NCBI GenBank assembly: GCA_024278315.1
Contig: JAJRTL010000285.1
Coordinates: forward strand, 1 to 35,580
Direction: 5' to 3'
Length of the DNA: 35,580 nucleotides
Origin: Planctomycetota bacterium
Lineage (GTDB): Bacteria > Planctomycetota > UBA1135 > GCA-002748355
The translations under genes were made by a program, and so were the position numbers. The notes under the pieces are model-generated. The model made no database searches. It was not told the origin of the DNA and saw nothing but the letters and a program-made list of their open reading frames with translations. Below, piece after piece: positions 8,961-17,140 of this stretch (position 1 is the first letter of the stretch; every line of letters starts with the position of its first letter).

Positions 8961-9348
8961 GGCGAATAGGGGGGTGGCGGGATAGCGCGAACCTCGGCTG
9001 GAGGACCAAGGGGGAGGAATTCTAACGCCTCAGGCCTGGCTTTGCTCCCATCCGAGTCGAGCGCGGAGGGGAAAAGTCCCCTCACCCGGGCCTCCCTCCC
9101 TCAGCCCGGACGATTCATGACCGCGATGCAACGATCTCATGAATCGTCCGGGCCAGGAGCCGCCAGGCCCCGTGCCATGGCAGGATGCGCCGGAGCATCT
9201 TCGCTCTCCCGGGCCTGATACTCCTTGCAGCCACCCGCACAAGGGGTCCAATATCTGGGAAGGGGCGGACGCGCTCCTGCCTACCTGTCCCCTCCAGACC
9301 CTCCTCGAACCGCTTCCAGCCCCGCCTTCCCTACGAACCTACCGCCAA
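8961..9348. other. 388-bp divergent intergenic region
   Basis: Lies between the DUF1573 gene (-) and the kynureninase gene (+). It holds the compact hairpin copy of the dispersed repeat (9104-9153). A GTTAGAAT on the minus strand near 9020-9027 is a possible -10 for the DUF1573 gene but no matching -35 is obvious. From 9154 to 9348 the frame of the downstream gene is open, but its content (Pro-rich, no enzyme-like residues) argues against translation. Nothing else is recognised. Confidence 0.4.
9104..9153. repeat. Dispersed GCCCG-ACGATTC element, copy A (minimal hairpin)
   Basis: A perfect 17-bp inverted repeat (9104-9120 with 9137-9153) around a 16-base loop. The arms match the terminal sequences of the longer copies at 13461, 19201, 19425 and 34471, and the loop keeps CGATGCAACGATC, which joins the left-end and right-end subterminal sequences of those copies. 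It therefore looks like an internally deleted version of the same element. CA flanks it directly on both sides. Confidence 0.85.
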
Positions 9349-10560
9349 ATGAACGAGCCTTCCCCCCACGAACGCAGCCTCGAGGACTGGAGGAGCGAGT
9401 TCCCCATCCTCAGCACAAGTACCTATCTGATCTCCAACAGTCTCGGAGCCATGCCCCGCAAGACCAAGGAGAGCCTCGGCGAGTACACGCGGATCTGGGA
9501 GGAGATGGGAGTTCAGGCCTGGGCAGAGGGCTGGTGGGTCAAGCAGAACGAACTCACAACCCTGCTCGGACCGATCCTCGGCGTGCAAGCCGATGCCATC
9601 TCCCTGCACCAGAACGTGGCGGTCGCCTCAGCAGTGTTCAGTTCTGCTGTCGACTTTTCCAAGCCACGCAACAAGATCGTCTACACGGACATGAACTTCC
9701 CTTCGCTCATGTACCTCTACAACGGACTCGCTGCCCAACGGGGAGCCGAAATCCAAGTGGTGGAGAGCGAAGACGGCATCGGTGTCCCCACGGAGAAGCT
9801 CCTGGCTGCAATCGATGACCGAACGGCCCTGGTCCCCATCAGCCACGTCCTCTTCCGCTCGGCCTTCATCCAGGACGCCAAGGCCATCATCGCGCGCGCC
9901 CATGAAGTGGGAGCCATGGTCCTGCTGGATTGCTTCCAATCCGTCGGCACGGTCCCGCTCGACCTCGAAGCCTGGGGTTGTCACGCAGCGACCGGAGGAG
10001 CTCTCAAGTTACTGTGCGGCGGACCGGGCGCCTGCTTCCTCTACGTCAATCCGGACCTTGGCAAAGATCTGACTCCGGCGTTCACGGGATGGATGGCCCA
10101 CAAGAGCCCATTCGACTTCGATCCCGGCCCACAGGACCTGCGCGAGGATGGCTGGCGCTTCCTCCATGGGACGCCCAACGTGCCCGGGATCTACGCGGCC
10201 ATCGAGGGGGTGCGCATCATCCACGATGTTGGCATGGCTCGGATCCGCGAGCACTCCATGCATCAAACGGCCCTCCTCGTGGAACGGGCTCAGGCCATGG
10301 GCTTCGAGGTCAGCGCCCCGCTGGACCCTTCGGTTCGTGGCGGAACAGTGGCCGTGAACGTTCCTCATGGCTACGAAGTCTGTCAGGAGTTGCTCGAACG
10401 CAAGTTCATCGTCGACTATCGTCCGAGAGCAGGTATCCGGATTGCACCGCACTTCTATACTCGGGACGAAGAGTGTCGCGCAGCCCTCGATGAGATCCAG
10501 GCGATTCTAAAGACCGGGGCTCACGAAAAGCACAAGAACAAGCCACACAAACCGGGTTGA
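9349..10560 (+). CDS. kynU: Kynureninase-like PLP-dependent enzyme (aminotransferase class V fold)
   Basis: A 403-residue fold-type I PLP enzyme. Kynureninase cleaves L-kynurenine to anthranilate and L-alanine. The N-terminus has the family's substrate region (YLISNSLGAMP, residues 26-36). Asp194 in LLDCFQSVGTVPLDL should hold the PLP pyridine nitrogen, and Lys220 in GGALKLLCGGPGACFLYV is in the place of the Schiff-base lysine. WRFLHGTPNVPGIYAA fits the cofactor phosphate and dimer contact region. Kynureninase is preferred over a cysteine desulfurase because of CGGPG after the lysine and because the next gene, 18 bp on, is a KynB-type formamidase. ATG 9349 is used although its ribosome site is poor; the upstream open frame is not enzyme-like. 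Confidence 0.82.
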   Translation: MNEPSPHERSLEDWRSEFPILSTSTYLISNSLGAMPRKTKESLGEYTRIWEEMGVQAWAEGWWVKQNELTTLLGPILGVQADAISLHQNVAVASAVFSSAVDFSKPRNKIVYTDMNFPSLMYLYNGLAAQRGAEIQVVESEDGIGVPTEKLLAAIDDRTALVPISHVLFRSAFIQDAKAIIARAHEVGAMVLLDCFQSVGTVPLDLEAWGCHAATGGALKLLCGGPGACFLYVNPDLGKDLTPAFTGWMAHKSPFDFDPGPQDLREDGWRFLHGTPNVPGIYAAIEGVRIIHDVGMARIREHSMHQTALLVERAQAMGFEVSAPLDPSVRGGTVAVNVPHGYEVCQELLERKFIVDYRPRAGIRIAPHFYTRDEECRAALDEIQAILKTGAHEKHKNKPHKPG

Positions 10561-10578
10561 CCCCCGACAGGAGCGCGC

Positions 10579-11139
10579 ATGCCCCATCGTCACATCTATG
10601 ACATCTCGGAGCCCCTCTCGGAGGAGATCGCGCACTGGCCAGGCGACTCCAGCTTCTCGCGCGAATGGGTGATGCGACTCGACAAGGGAGACGCCTGCAA
10701 CGTATCGACGATCCGGATGTCGACGCACTGCGGCACGCATGTCGACTCGCCGTTCCACTTCTTGCAACAAGGCACAACAACCGAACGGACACCGCTCACA
10801 CCCTATCTGGGTCGATGCCTCGTCCTCAACGTCAAAGGCAAGGGTGAACCACTCGTGGTTCCGCCTGAGGCCCTGGAGGCACTCCCCAGTGTCGAGCGGA
10901 TCCTCCTGAAAACTCGCGATCAGCACGATCCGGGGACCTTCGACGAGTCTTTTTGCTCACTAGGGCCACAGGCTGCAAAGGCCTGCGTCGAGATGGGCCT
11001 CAAGCTCATCGGCATGGACACACCCTCGATGGACACCTGCCATTCCAAGGAGTTGCCGTCGCATCACATCCTCCTGCACGGAGGAGTGGTGCTTCTCGAG
11101 AATCTCGATCTCAGTGATGTCCCTGAGGGTTTCTACTAG
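10579..11139 (+). CDS. kynB: KynB-type arylformamidase (cyclase family)
   Basis: A 186-residue metal-dependent hydrolase of the cyclase (PF04199) family, close to the usual KynB length of about 200-210. Residues 50-60 carry the signature H-x-G-T-H-x-D-x-P-x-H (His50, His54, Asp56, His60), which binds the Zn or other divalent metal. The enzyme would hydrolyse N-formyl-L-kynurenine to L-kynurenine, supplying the enzyme encoded just upstream. IGMDTPSMD and HHILLHGGVVLLENL near the end are also family-typical. AGGAG lies 5 bases before the ATG. The pair forms a two-gene operon; the tryptophan dioxygenase that would start the pathway is not in the window. Confidence 0.88.
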   Translation: MPHRHIYDISEPLSEEIAHWPGDSSFSREWVMRLDKGDACNVSTIRMSTHCGTHVDSPFHFLQQGTTTERTPLTPYLGRCLVLNVKGKGEPLVVPPEALEALPSVERILLKTRDQHDPGTFDESFCSLGPQAAKACVEMGLKLIGMDTPSMDTCHSKELPSHHILLHGGVVLLENLDLSDVPEGFY

Positions 11140-11261
11140 CTCATCGCGTTACCGCTGCGCATCGTCGGTTCCGACGCATCACCGGTCCGAGCCATCCTGC
11201 GTGCGATCGACTGAAGCCGCATTCCAAGGACGCAGGCAGGCCGCACCGCGCACGCCTGCAA

Positions 11262-13418
11262 CTACCGGGGGATGAGTCGCGCGTAGTCGAGATAGCGATC
11301 CCGGATTGCCTTGACGTAGCCATACACCTCGGTTCCTCGGCAGTACCCATAGCGGGCCTGCCTGGCAATCGCTTTGTTCTCCAGCAACAGGATGCACTTC
11401 TCCACGTTGTCGAACCAACGCTCGGGATCCAAACCGCGTGCACGAGCCAACCGCATGGCATCCAACACATGCCCTCGCCCACCGTTGTAGGAAGCGAGGC
11501 CGAAGTAGATGCGCTCCTCGAGCGGGATGTGTTCATCGAAGCGATCTACCATCTTGGCGAGGTAGCGCACACCCGCATGCATCCCTGTGTCGGGGCCTTC
11601 GAGATCCGTGAAACCCATCTCCTTGCCGGTCGCAGGCATGACCTGCATCAAGCCCTGCGCGCCGACCCAACTCCGGGCTTTGGGATCGAACCGACTCTCT
11701 TGCCAGCACTGTGCCGCAATCAGTCGCCAATCCAGGCCGTAGCGCTCCGCATACTTCTTGAACAGAGCGTCATAGGTCGAGATACGCCCCTCGATGAGCT
11801 GACTCCTGTGCAAGTCCTTCTTATGATGCCGTCGATCGAAGTAGCGGCGTCTCGCGAGGTTGTATCGGGTGCCACGATAGGTCTTCTTGACGAAAGCATC
11901 GAGAGCCGCGAGCAGCTGAGGGTTGTCGGGGCGACAGGCGAACGCAATGGACTTGGCCTTGGTTCTCGGCTTGCCGATGCTGTCGAGCGCCCCTCGGGGT
12001 GCTTGCGTCAGACGTAGTGCCGGCACGACATCGCTGCGATACGCCAACTCCACGCCCAGCACGTGATCATCGGCGACCGTCAATCCGATCTTTCCGAGAC
12101 CGACCTGAGCGATCAGGGATTCGGTCTCCTGGCTCTCGGCTGCATCCATGACCTGGAGCCCCCCCATTCGATTCGACAACGCCGCGAGCGTGCTCGCGTA
12201 GCTGGAGCTCCTGCGCACGTGGATCGGATACTTGCGCAGATCCTCCAGGGTCTGGATCTTGGGGCTCCCTCGGCGCGCCACAACAATCTCATCGACGTAG
12301 AGATAGGGCAGGGAGAAGGCCACCTGCCTTTTCCGTTCCTGAGTGATCGTCATGGATGCAGCCACGAGATCCCCTCGCCCCTCTCGCAGCCAGGCGAGAA
12401 GGTCCTCACCGCTCTTGGGCACGAGGATCTCAAACCGGACACCCAGATCCTTGGCTAGCATCCTGACCAGCTCGAAATCGAATCCAACAGGCGACCCTCG
12501 ATGCAAGAAGTAGGAGACAGAGTTGTTGCGCATCAGCACACGCAGGACTCCACGCTTCTTGATCTCAGTGAGATCTCCCGTCGACCGTAAATCTCGATCG
12601 CTGTCAATCGCATGCTCGACGATGAAGGCATTCACCGCCGCAAGCAGGTCGGGGTTCTGCTTCCGGATGGCCCAACCGATCTGCCGACCTTTCTTGAGCG
12701 TGCAGAGCTCGACGAGACTTCGATCCACTACCTGAACCGCATGCAGGATGTCCTTGTCGACGACCGTCAAGGGAATACGGTTGTTGTTCACCAGATAGAG
12801 AAGGGTCTCATCATCCAGATCGGGACGAGTGGCGTGGATCTCCAATCCTGGCGCCCGAGTCAGAGCCAGATCCTGCAGGGTCTCCGCGTAGCTGGATCGC
12901 CCCCAAACGTAGACTTCGCGTCCAGCCAGCTGCTCGGGCGTATGCGGAAGCCCGGAGGCGCCCTGTCTGCCGACGAGGACCTCATCGACGACCCGCGTCG
13001 GCCGAGAGAATTCGAGCCTCTCTAGTCGACTCTTGGTGATCGTCAGATTCCCGGCGGCGAGGTCCGCTTGACCGTTCTCCACCAGATCGAAGAGCTCATC
13101 TCGCGTCTCCGTGGCAAGCAGCTGCACTTCGAGCCCCAGCGAACGAGCGAACTTCTGCGCCAGGATCCGGTCTGCCGAGGCCGGACGTTGGGTTACGGCA
13201 ACAGGTGCCGGCACACGCGGGAGCACTGCGATGCGCAGCACACCGCGCTCGCGGATCCTGCCCAGATCGCCCTTGTCCACGCGGCGCGGCAGCTTGCGTA
13301 CCACGGGAGCCCTTACCGAGACTCTCTTGTCAGCAGCCCTTTCGACCGCCTGGACACCCCGGTCATGACAGGCAAGAAGACCTGAAAAGACCAGACCAAC
13401 GACGATGCCACTCTTCAT
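11262..13418 (-). CDS. Lipoprotein lytic transglycosylase with two solute-binding domains (MltF-like)
   Basis: A 718-residue exported protein. The ATG at 13418 follows GGGAGGT at good spacing and opens a lipoprotein signal whose lipobox ends LLAC with Cys17. Two family-3 solute-binding domains follow, at about 52-272 and 283-520; each begins with a near-identical motif (IRERGVLRIAVL and IKKRGVLRVLMR) and each has the TIT block (NLTITKSRLERLEFS, SMTITQERKRQVAFS). From about 545 there is an SLT lysozyme-like domain with the catalytic Glu in CWQESRFDP (about 574), AQGLMQVMPATG and ASYNGG. Standard MltF has one binding domain, so this one has an extra copy. It should cleave peptidoglycan non-hydrolytically to 1,6-anhydro ends from the periplasm, perhaps tuned by bound muropeptide or amino acid. 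Confidence 0.9.
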   Translation of the reverse strand: MKSGIVVGLVFSGLLACHDRGVQAVERAADKRVSVRAPVVRKLPRRVDKGDLGRIRERGVLRIAVLPRVPAPVAVTQRPASADRILAQKFARSLGLEVQLLATETRDELFDLVENGQADLAAGNLTITKSRLERLEFSRPTRVVDEVLVGRQGASGLPHTPEQLAGREVYVWGRSSYAETLQDLALTRAPGLEIHATRPDLDDETLLYLVNNNRIPLTVVDKDILHAVQVVDRSLVELCTLKKGRQIGWAIRKQNPDLLAAVNAFIVEHAIDSDRDLRSTGDLTEIKKRGVLRVLMRNNSVSYFLHRGSPVGFDFELVRMLAKDLGVRFEILVPKSGEDLLAWLREGRGDLVAASMTITQERKRQVAFSLPYLYVDEIVVARRGSPKIQTLEDLRKYPIHVRRSSSYASTLAALSNRMGGLQVMDAAESQETESLIAQVGLGKIGLTVADDHVLGVELAYRSDVVPALRLTQAPRGALDSIGKPRTKAKSIAFACRPDNPQLLAALDAFVKKTYRGTRYNLARRRYFDRRHHKKDLHRSQLIEGRISTYDALFKKYAERYGLDWRLIAAQCWQESRFDPKARSWVGAQGLMQVMPATGKEMGFTDLEGPDTGMHAGVRYLAKMVDRFDEHIPLEERIYFGLASYNGGRGHVLDAMRLARARGLDPERWFDNVEKCILLLENKAIARQARYGYCRGTEVYGYVKAIRDRYLDYARLIPR

Positions 13419-13460
13419 GTTCCCACCTCCCAAGACCTGACCGGACCAGGAGCACATCCT

Positions 13461-13582
13461 AGCCCGAACGATTCAGGACCTCGATGCGTGTGACGGGGAT
13501 CTTTCGGTCCAGGACCGCAAAAACGAGCTCGGCTGCGCCGATCTCGCATTTGCACACAACGATCTCATGAAGAGTCCGGGCT
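13461..13582. repeat. Dispersed GCCCG-ACGATTC element, copy B (122 bp)
   Basis: The ends are inverted (AGCCCGAACGATTCAGGA against the complement of the right end, 14 of 18 matching). The left 60 bases follow copies C and D almost exactly; after GGACCGCAAAAACGAG it jumps to the right-hand module shared with copy E, so the centre (about 100 bp) is missing. It contains the hairpin CGAG-c-TCGGC-tgc-GCCGA-t-CTCG. Its left end abuts TAGGAT on the minus strand, a possible -10 of the transglycosylase gene, and its right end lies 38 bp past the subtilase stop. Confidence 0.85.
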
Positions 13583-13620
13583 AGCGGCTCGAGGAGGCGG
13601 GACTCGTCAATCAACGTGGA

Positions 13621-15957
13621 TCAAAAGACAACGAATCGTGTCTGCACCTGGGAGACAGGCAGGGGGAACTTGACACTCTTGGGGTCGATGGCAACAGCCT
13701 GGAAGTAGAAGCTCTTGTTGGCGAACCCAAACGGCATCGTCCAGATGAACTTGCCCTCGCCACGCTTGTCCGTCGCGAGCGTCGTGAAGAGGAACAGGTT
13801 CTTGAACCCATTTCCTATGCCCAGATCGATGACCCCGTTGAGCTTGCTGGCAGACTTGGATCCCGAGAAGTAGACCAGGATCGTATTGTTGGGACCAGCC
13901 CAGACGGCGTCGGTGTACTTCGTCAGCGAGAAGAGCCAGCCACTTCCAACGAGCTCCGGCTTGGCGACCGGGATGAATGTCATGGTCAGGCCATTGCTCT
14001 CGCCAGCAGAGTTGGCGACCTTGACCAAGACATTGCCCAACGCGATACCAACCGGTGGCATGAAGGTCACGGTCGTGTTCGTCACGGACTTGGGAGCCAG
14101 TTTGATGGCTCCGCCGATGATCACTTGCGCGACTGTACCCAGATCCTTGCCCGTCAGCGTCACGAGCTTACCCTTGAAGATCACCACCGAACTCGGGTTG
14201 ATGGCCGTGAGACTGGGCTTTTTCGGAGGGATCGCCGTCCCCACACCGGAGATCGCGAAATCCAGGAACGTGGAGCTGCTCTTGTTGGCCAGCTTGTTGA
14301 GGACCTCGGCCTTGTAGAGTCCTGTCGATCCGGCGGTGAACGAGACCATGTCGTAGGAGTTGACCTTGGATTGCGTCGAGGTGCCCACGAGGTTGCCCTT
14401 GGGGTCGTAGATGGCCAGATCGAGATCGTGGACCGGTCCACTCGTGAAACTCGTGCGATTGAACGCGATGGCAACGTTGTGCCGAGCACCCTGCTTGAGC
14501 GAGAAGGCGAAGACCACCTTGGGCACTGGACCAGTCATGCGCTTGGTGAAGACATCCTTGTTCAGCACCCGCTTGACCGCCAGATCGGCTCGGACATAAC
14601 CGGCGCCGTAGCTCGCCTTGTGGGTACCCCACTCGGCTCCGCCCAGCATCACAGCCTTGGCCTCGAGAGCCGTGATCTTGGGGTTGGCTTGCCGCACGAG
14701 GCCGGCAACACCCGCCGTCAACGGCGAGGAGAAAGAGGTTCCACTGGCACTCGTCGAGCGGGTCTCGAGGTTGCGGATCGGCATGATGACCGAGGCTCCT
14801 ACGGCAACGATGTCCGGCACCGTCTTGCCATAGGGGCTCGTACCTCTTCCACTGAAGGAGGCGAGCCTGCGGGTACTGCCCTTGCTGACGGCACCGACAG
14901 AAAGACCATTGTAGACAGCGGCTGTACCCCGGAGATTGGTAGCGTAATTCCCCGAAGACACGGTGATGAGGATGTCCGCATTCTGCGCGGCGCTATCCAG
15001 TGCCTGCTGATCCGTCGATGTGAATCGTGGGCTACCGCCGAAAGAGGCGTTGGCCACCTTGATGTTGTACTTGATGCGCAGGCTGGCACAGGTCTGCCAC
15101 CCGCGAGCGAGGATCGCCGTGCTTGTCGCACCACTCGATCCACTGGTGAGCTTCATCGAGACGATGTTGGCTCCACGAGAGGGGCCAGCATCGGCAGAAC
15201 TACTCAACCAGCCTCCACTGGCAGCACACGCCGAAGTCGCCGTGCCATGGAAGTGGGAGTCCTCGGTGTCGCTGCTGCTCCAGAGCCCCAGGGCCGAGAC
15301 CAGGCGGCTCTTGCCGATTCCGCTTCCGGTCTTGTTCTTGGGGTTGCCACCAGGGTAGTAGGTCGCATGTGGACGCCCACTGCCGGCGTGATTGGCATCG
15401 GCGCCGGTGTCGAGGATGGCGATGCCAATCCCGACTCCGGTGATGAGACTGTTGGATGCGTTCTTCCACGTATTGACGACGTCGCTCGCATTCTGCGAGC
15501 TGCTCGTTGCAGTCTTGATGTGCAGGTAGTGCCAAAGGTTCTGCTCGACGCGACTGACACCCGGGATCTTGGCAACCCCCATGGCCTTGGAATCATCGAT
15601 CCGGATCCATGCCACGTTGACGATCCAGAAGTTCTCTACTAGCTTGCCACCTCGCCTCTCGATCTCAGCCAGAATGCCCTTGCGGCCCTCGGCAGCCTTG
15701 CGAGCAATGCCATCCACGAGCTTCGCATAGGTCTCAGCGTCGACGCCCTGTGCAATGGCCTTGCGAAGAATCGTCAGGTCATAGTCCTGACGCGTGAAAT
15801 GGACCAGGTACTCACCTGGCACGACCTGACCAATCGGGCCTGCCGCAGGCGGCTCCACCGACTGGGAATCCTGAGCAGGAAGAATCGTCTGGGTGAGCAA
15901 GAAGGCGATTGCCGTAGCGCCGCAGGAATTGCGGAGGACACGCAGGGCAAAATTCAT
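13621..15957 (-). CDS. Secreted subtilisin-like serine protease (S8)
   Basis: A 778-residue exported protease. ATG 15957 has GGAG at 7 bases and opens a signal peptide ending near PAQ29; the upstream open frame is rejected. Residues 45-145 resemble an inhibitor-I9 propeptide. The catalytic domain, about 170-455, shows Asp183 in AILDTGAD, His237 in HFHGTATS, oxyanion Asn337 in VSSGNY and the nucleophile Ser408 in SASGTSFSSP. A beta-sandwich like the bacterial pre-peptidase C-terminal type follows (about 480-570), then an IPT/TIG-like domain at about 593-680 and a final beta domain of about 95 residues. The protein should act outside the cell or on its surface. It is separated from the divergent regulator gene by a 442-bp gap. 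Confidence 0.92.
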   Translation of the reverse strand: MNFALRVLRNSCGATAIAFLLTQTILPAQDSQSVEPPAAGPIGQVVPGEYLVHFTRQDYDLTILRKAIAQGVDAETYAKLVDGIARKAAEGRKGILAEIERRGGKLVENFWIVNVAWIRIDDSKAMGVAKIPGVSRVEQNLWHYLHIKTATSSSQNASDVVNTWKNASNSLITGVGIGIAILDTGADANHAGSGRPHATYYPGGNPKNKTGSGIGKSRLVSALGLWSSSDTEDSHFHGTATSACAASGGWLSSSADAGPSRGANIVSMKLTSGSSGATSTAILARGWQTCASLRIKYNIKVANASFGGSPRFTSTDQQALDSAAQNADILITVSSGNYATNLRGTAAVYNGLSVGAVSKGSTRRLASFSGRGTSPYGKTVPDIVAVGASVIMPIRNLETRSTSASGTSFSSPLTAGVAGLVRQANPKITALEAKAVMLGGAEWGTHKASYGAGYVRADLAVKRVLNKDVFTKRMTGPVPKVVFAFSLKQGARHNVAIAFNRTSFTSGPVHDLDLAIYDPKGNLVGTSTQSKVNSYDMVSFTAGSTGLYKAEVLNKLANKSSSTFLDFAISGVGTAIPPKKPSLTAINPSSVVIFKGKLVTLTGKDLGTVAQVIIGGAIKLAPKSVTNTTVTFMPPVGIALGNVLVKVANSAGESNGLTMTFIPVAKPELVGSGWLFSLTKYTDAVWAGPNNTILVYFSGSKSASKLNGVIDLGIGNGFKNLFLFTTLATDKRGEGKFIWTMPFGFANKSFYFQAVAIDPKSVKFPLPVSQVQTRFVVF

Positions 15958-16399
15958 GGAATGACTCCGTGGAAGGGCTCTTGGCCGAGATGGCAGGCAG
16001 GCAGGCCAATTGCAGGAAGGCCCGATGCCAGTGAATGGTCGCCCGCGACTCCGACTTGAAGACAGCAGGAAGTAGATAGGGCTGGAAGGAAGAAGGAAAG
16101 GTTGGGACATCCGAGGGGGTACCCGACCTGTTTGGCATTCAATCCTACCAGATCCCCACCGTGGCAGGGACTAAGGTCTGTATCGTCCAAGGATTCGAGA
16201 GCAACAGGGAAAGATGACCGATTCAACGTCCTCTGACTCCGCAGTGCAGACGCTTGGGGCATTTGCCCCAACGGCCCTGCCGCTGAGAATCCCCGCATGG
16301 CTCCCTGGCGCCCCTCGCAAGGGCCCCCTGCAGAATCCACTGTTGAGCCTGCGGGCACAGACGTAGACTGCAATCAGAACCCCATCTCTCAAACCACTT
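15958..16399. other. 442-bp divergent promoter region between protease and regulator
   Basis: Separates the protease gene (-) from the Xre regulator gene (+). Visible items are the 8-bp inverted repeat at 16254-16271 and, on the minus strand, TGGTAGGATTG at about 16138-16148, whose TAGGAT could be a -10 for the protease gene with a leader near 180 bases. The same 11 bases occur on the minus strand at about 90-104, upstream of the gene at the left edge. No convincing -35 is seen for either. Nothing else is recognised. Confidence 0.4.
16254..16271. promoter_or_regulatory. 8-bp inverted repeat, candidate operator
   Basis: TTGGGGCA and TGCCCCAA form perfect arms around two bases. It lies about 130 bp before the Xre-family regulator gene and about 300 bp before the protease gene. 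Two-fold symmetry of this size fits binding by a dimeric helix-turn-helix protein, and the neighbouring regulator is the obvious candidate; there is no direct evidence. Confidence 0.4.
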
Positions 16400-16948
16400 A
16401 TGACACTAGGCCTCAAGCTCTACTATCTACGGACCCGCGAGAAGAGGGTCACCCAATCGACCTTGGCTGGAGAGCTCACCATCCGTCAGGCCACGATCTC
16501 CAATCTCGAACAGGACCTCAGCAAGCCAGGCATCGATCTCCTCCTCAAGTTCTGTCGGTACTTCGATGTTACGCCAACCTGGCTGCTGGACGACGAGTCC
16601 CATTCCGAACCCCAGGCTTCGGATCGCTGGACCAATCGCAGTGGATTGACGACGGCTGGTCAGTATCTGGAGATCGACGAGAAAGCCCTCCACCCACTCC
16701 AGGGCAAGAGCTACCTCGTCGCACTGCTGCCTGGGACGCCAATCTACGATGAACCTGCAGCACGCCTCCGAGCCCAGAGCGGAGATGAGGACTCCCTTAC
16801 CGAGATGCTCGAGCTGGATCGACAGAGGCGGGAGATCGCGCAGGTCGAGCTGCGCAAAGAGCTGGAAGCAGAACGTACGACGAAGCGGCTTCGCCGACGC
16901 GGCCTCTCCAAAGATCAAGCCAACAAGTACTTCGACTCCAAAGCCTGA
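16400..16948 (+). CDS. Xre-family helix-turn-helix regulator
   Basis: A 182-residue DNA-binding protein. Residues 4-62 form a Cro/C1-type five-helix domain: LGLKLYYLRTREKRVTQSTLA, then recognition-helix region RQATISNLEQDLSKPGIDLLLKFCRYFDVTPTWLL in the canonical order. The middle (about 70-120) is undefined and residues about 125-170 are a charged, probably coiled-coil helix rich in Glu/Arg (LDRQRREIAQVELRKELEAE). It carries no ligand or peptidase domain. It is read away from the secreted protease gene across a 442-bp gap containing an 8-bp palindrome, so control of itself and of the protease is plausible but unproven. Confidence 0.85.
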   Translation: MTLGLKLYYLRTREKRVTQSTLAGELTIRQATISNLEQDLSKPGIDLLLKFCRYFDVTPTWLLDDESHSEPQASDRWTNRSGLTTAGQYLEIDEKALHPLQGKSYLVALLPGTPIYDEPAARLRAQSGDEDSLTEMLELDRQRREIAQVELRKELEAERTTKRLRRRGLSKDQANKYFDSKA

Positions 16949-17008
16949 CCCAAAGCTGGATTGCTGTCACGACATCCGGATCCTGCAATCGGATCCGCAA
17001 AGATCCGT

Positions 17009-17140
17009 TCAACCTACGTAGATAGTGACGAAGAGCGTGATCAGATAGATGAGCACTCCCAAGAGAATTCCCATCAGGACTTGACGAAGGATGGACGCAC
17101 GGAGAGATCGCATTTTGCCCTTGGTGTCCGCCTTCATCAT
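17009..17140 (-). CDS. 43-residue single-helix membrane peptide, coupled to ligA
   Basis: The ATG at 17140 overlaps the ligA stop codon (ATGA), so translation is probably coupled. The peptide has a basic N-terminal half (K and R at 3, 7, 9, 11, 14 and 19) and one hydrophobic segment from about residue 20 to 42 (VLMGILLGVLIYLITLFVTI), ending YVG. That is an N-in single-pass membrane protein by the positive-inside rule. A second ATG follows directly at codon 2. The family is not recognised. The overlap, the clear hydrophobic segment and the clean stop make it a likely real gene despite its size. Confidence 0.6.
   Translation of the reverse strand: MMKADTKGKMRSLRASILRQVLMGILLGVLIYLITLFVTIYVG

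Noticed and set aside
9139-9348. N-terminal extension of the kynureninase-like enzyme
   Set aside because: Begins inside repeat copy A and is Pro-rich with no family similarity.
11150-11261. Short stem CGTCGG-TT-CCGACG between the convergent formamidase and transglycosylase genes
   Set aside because: Short stem, no T-run; too weak to call a terminator.
14125-15642. 505-codon open frame antisense to the subtilase gene
   Set aside because: The subtilase carries all catalytic motifs; the antisense frame shows no recognisable domain and follows from codon bias.
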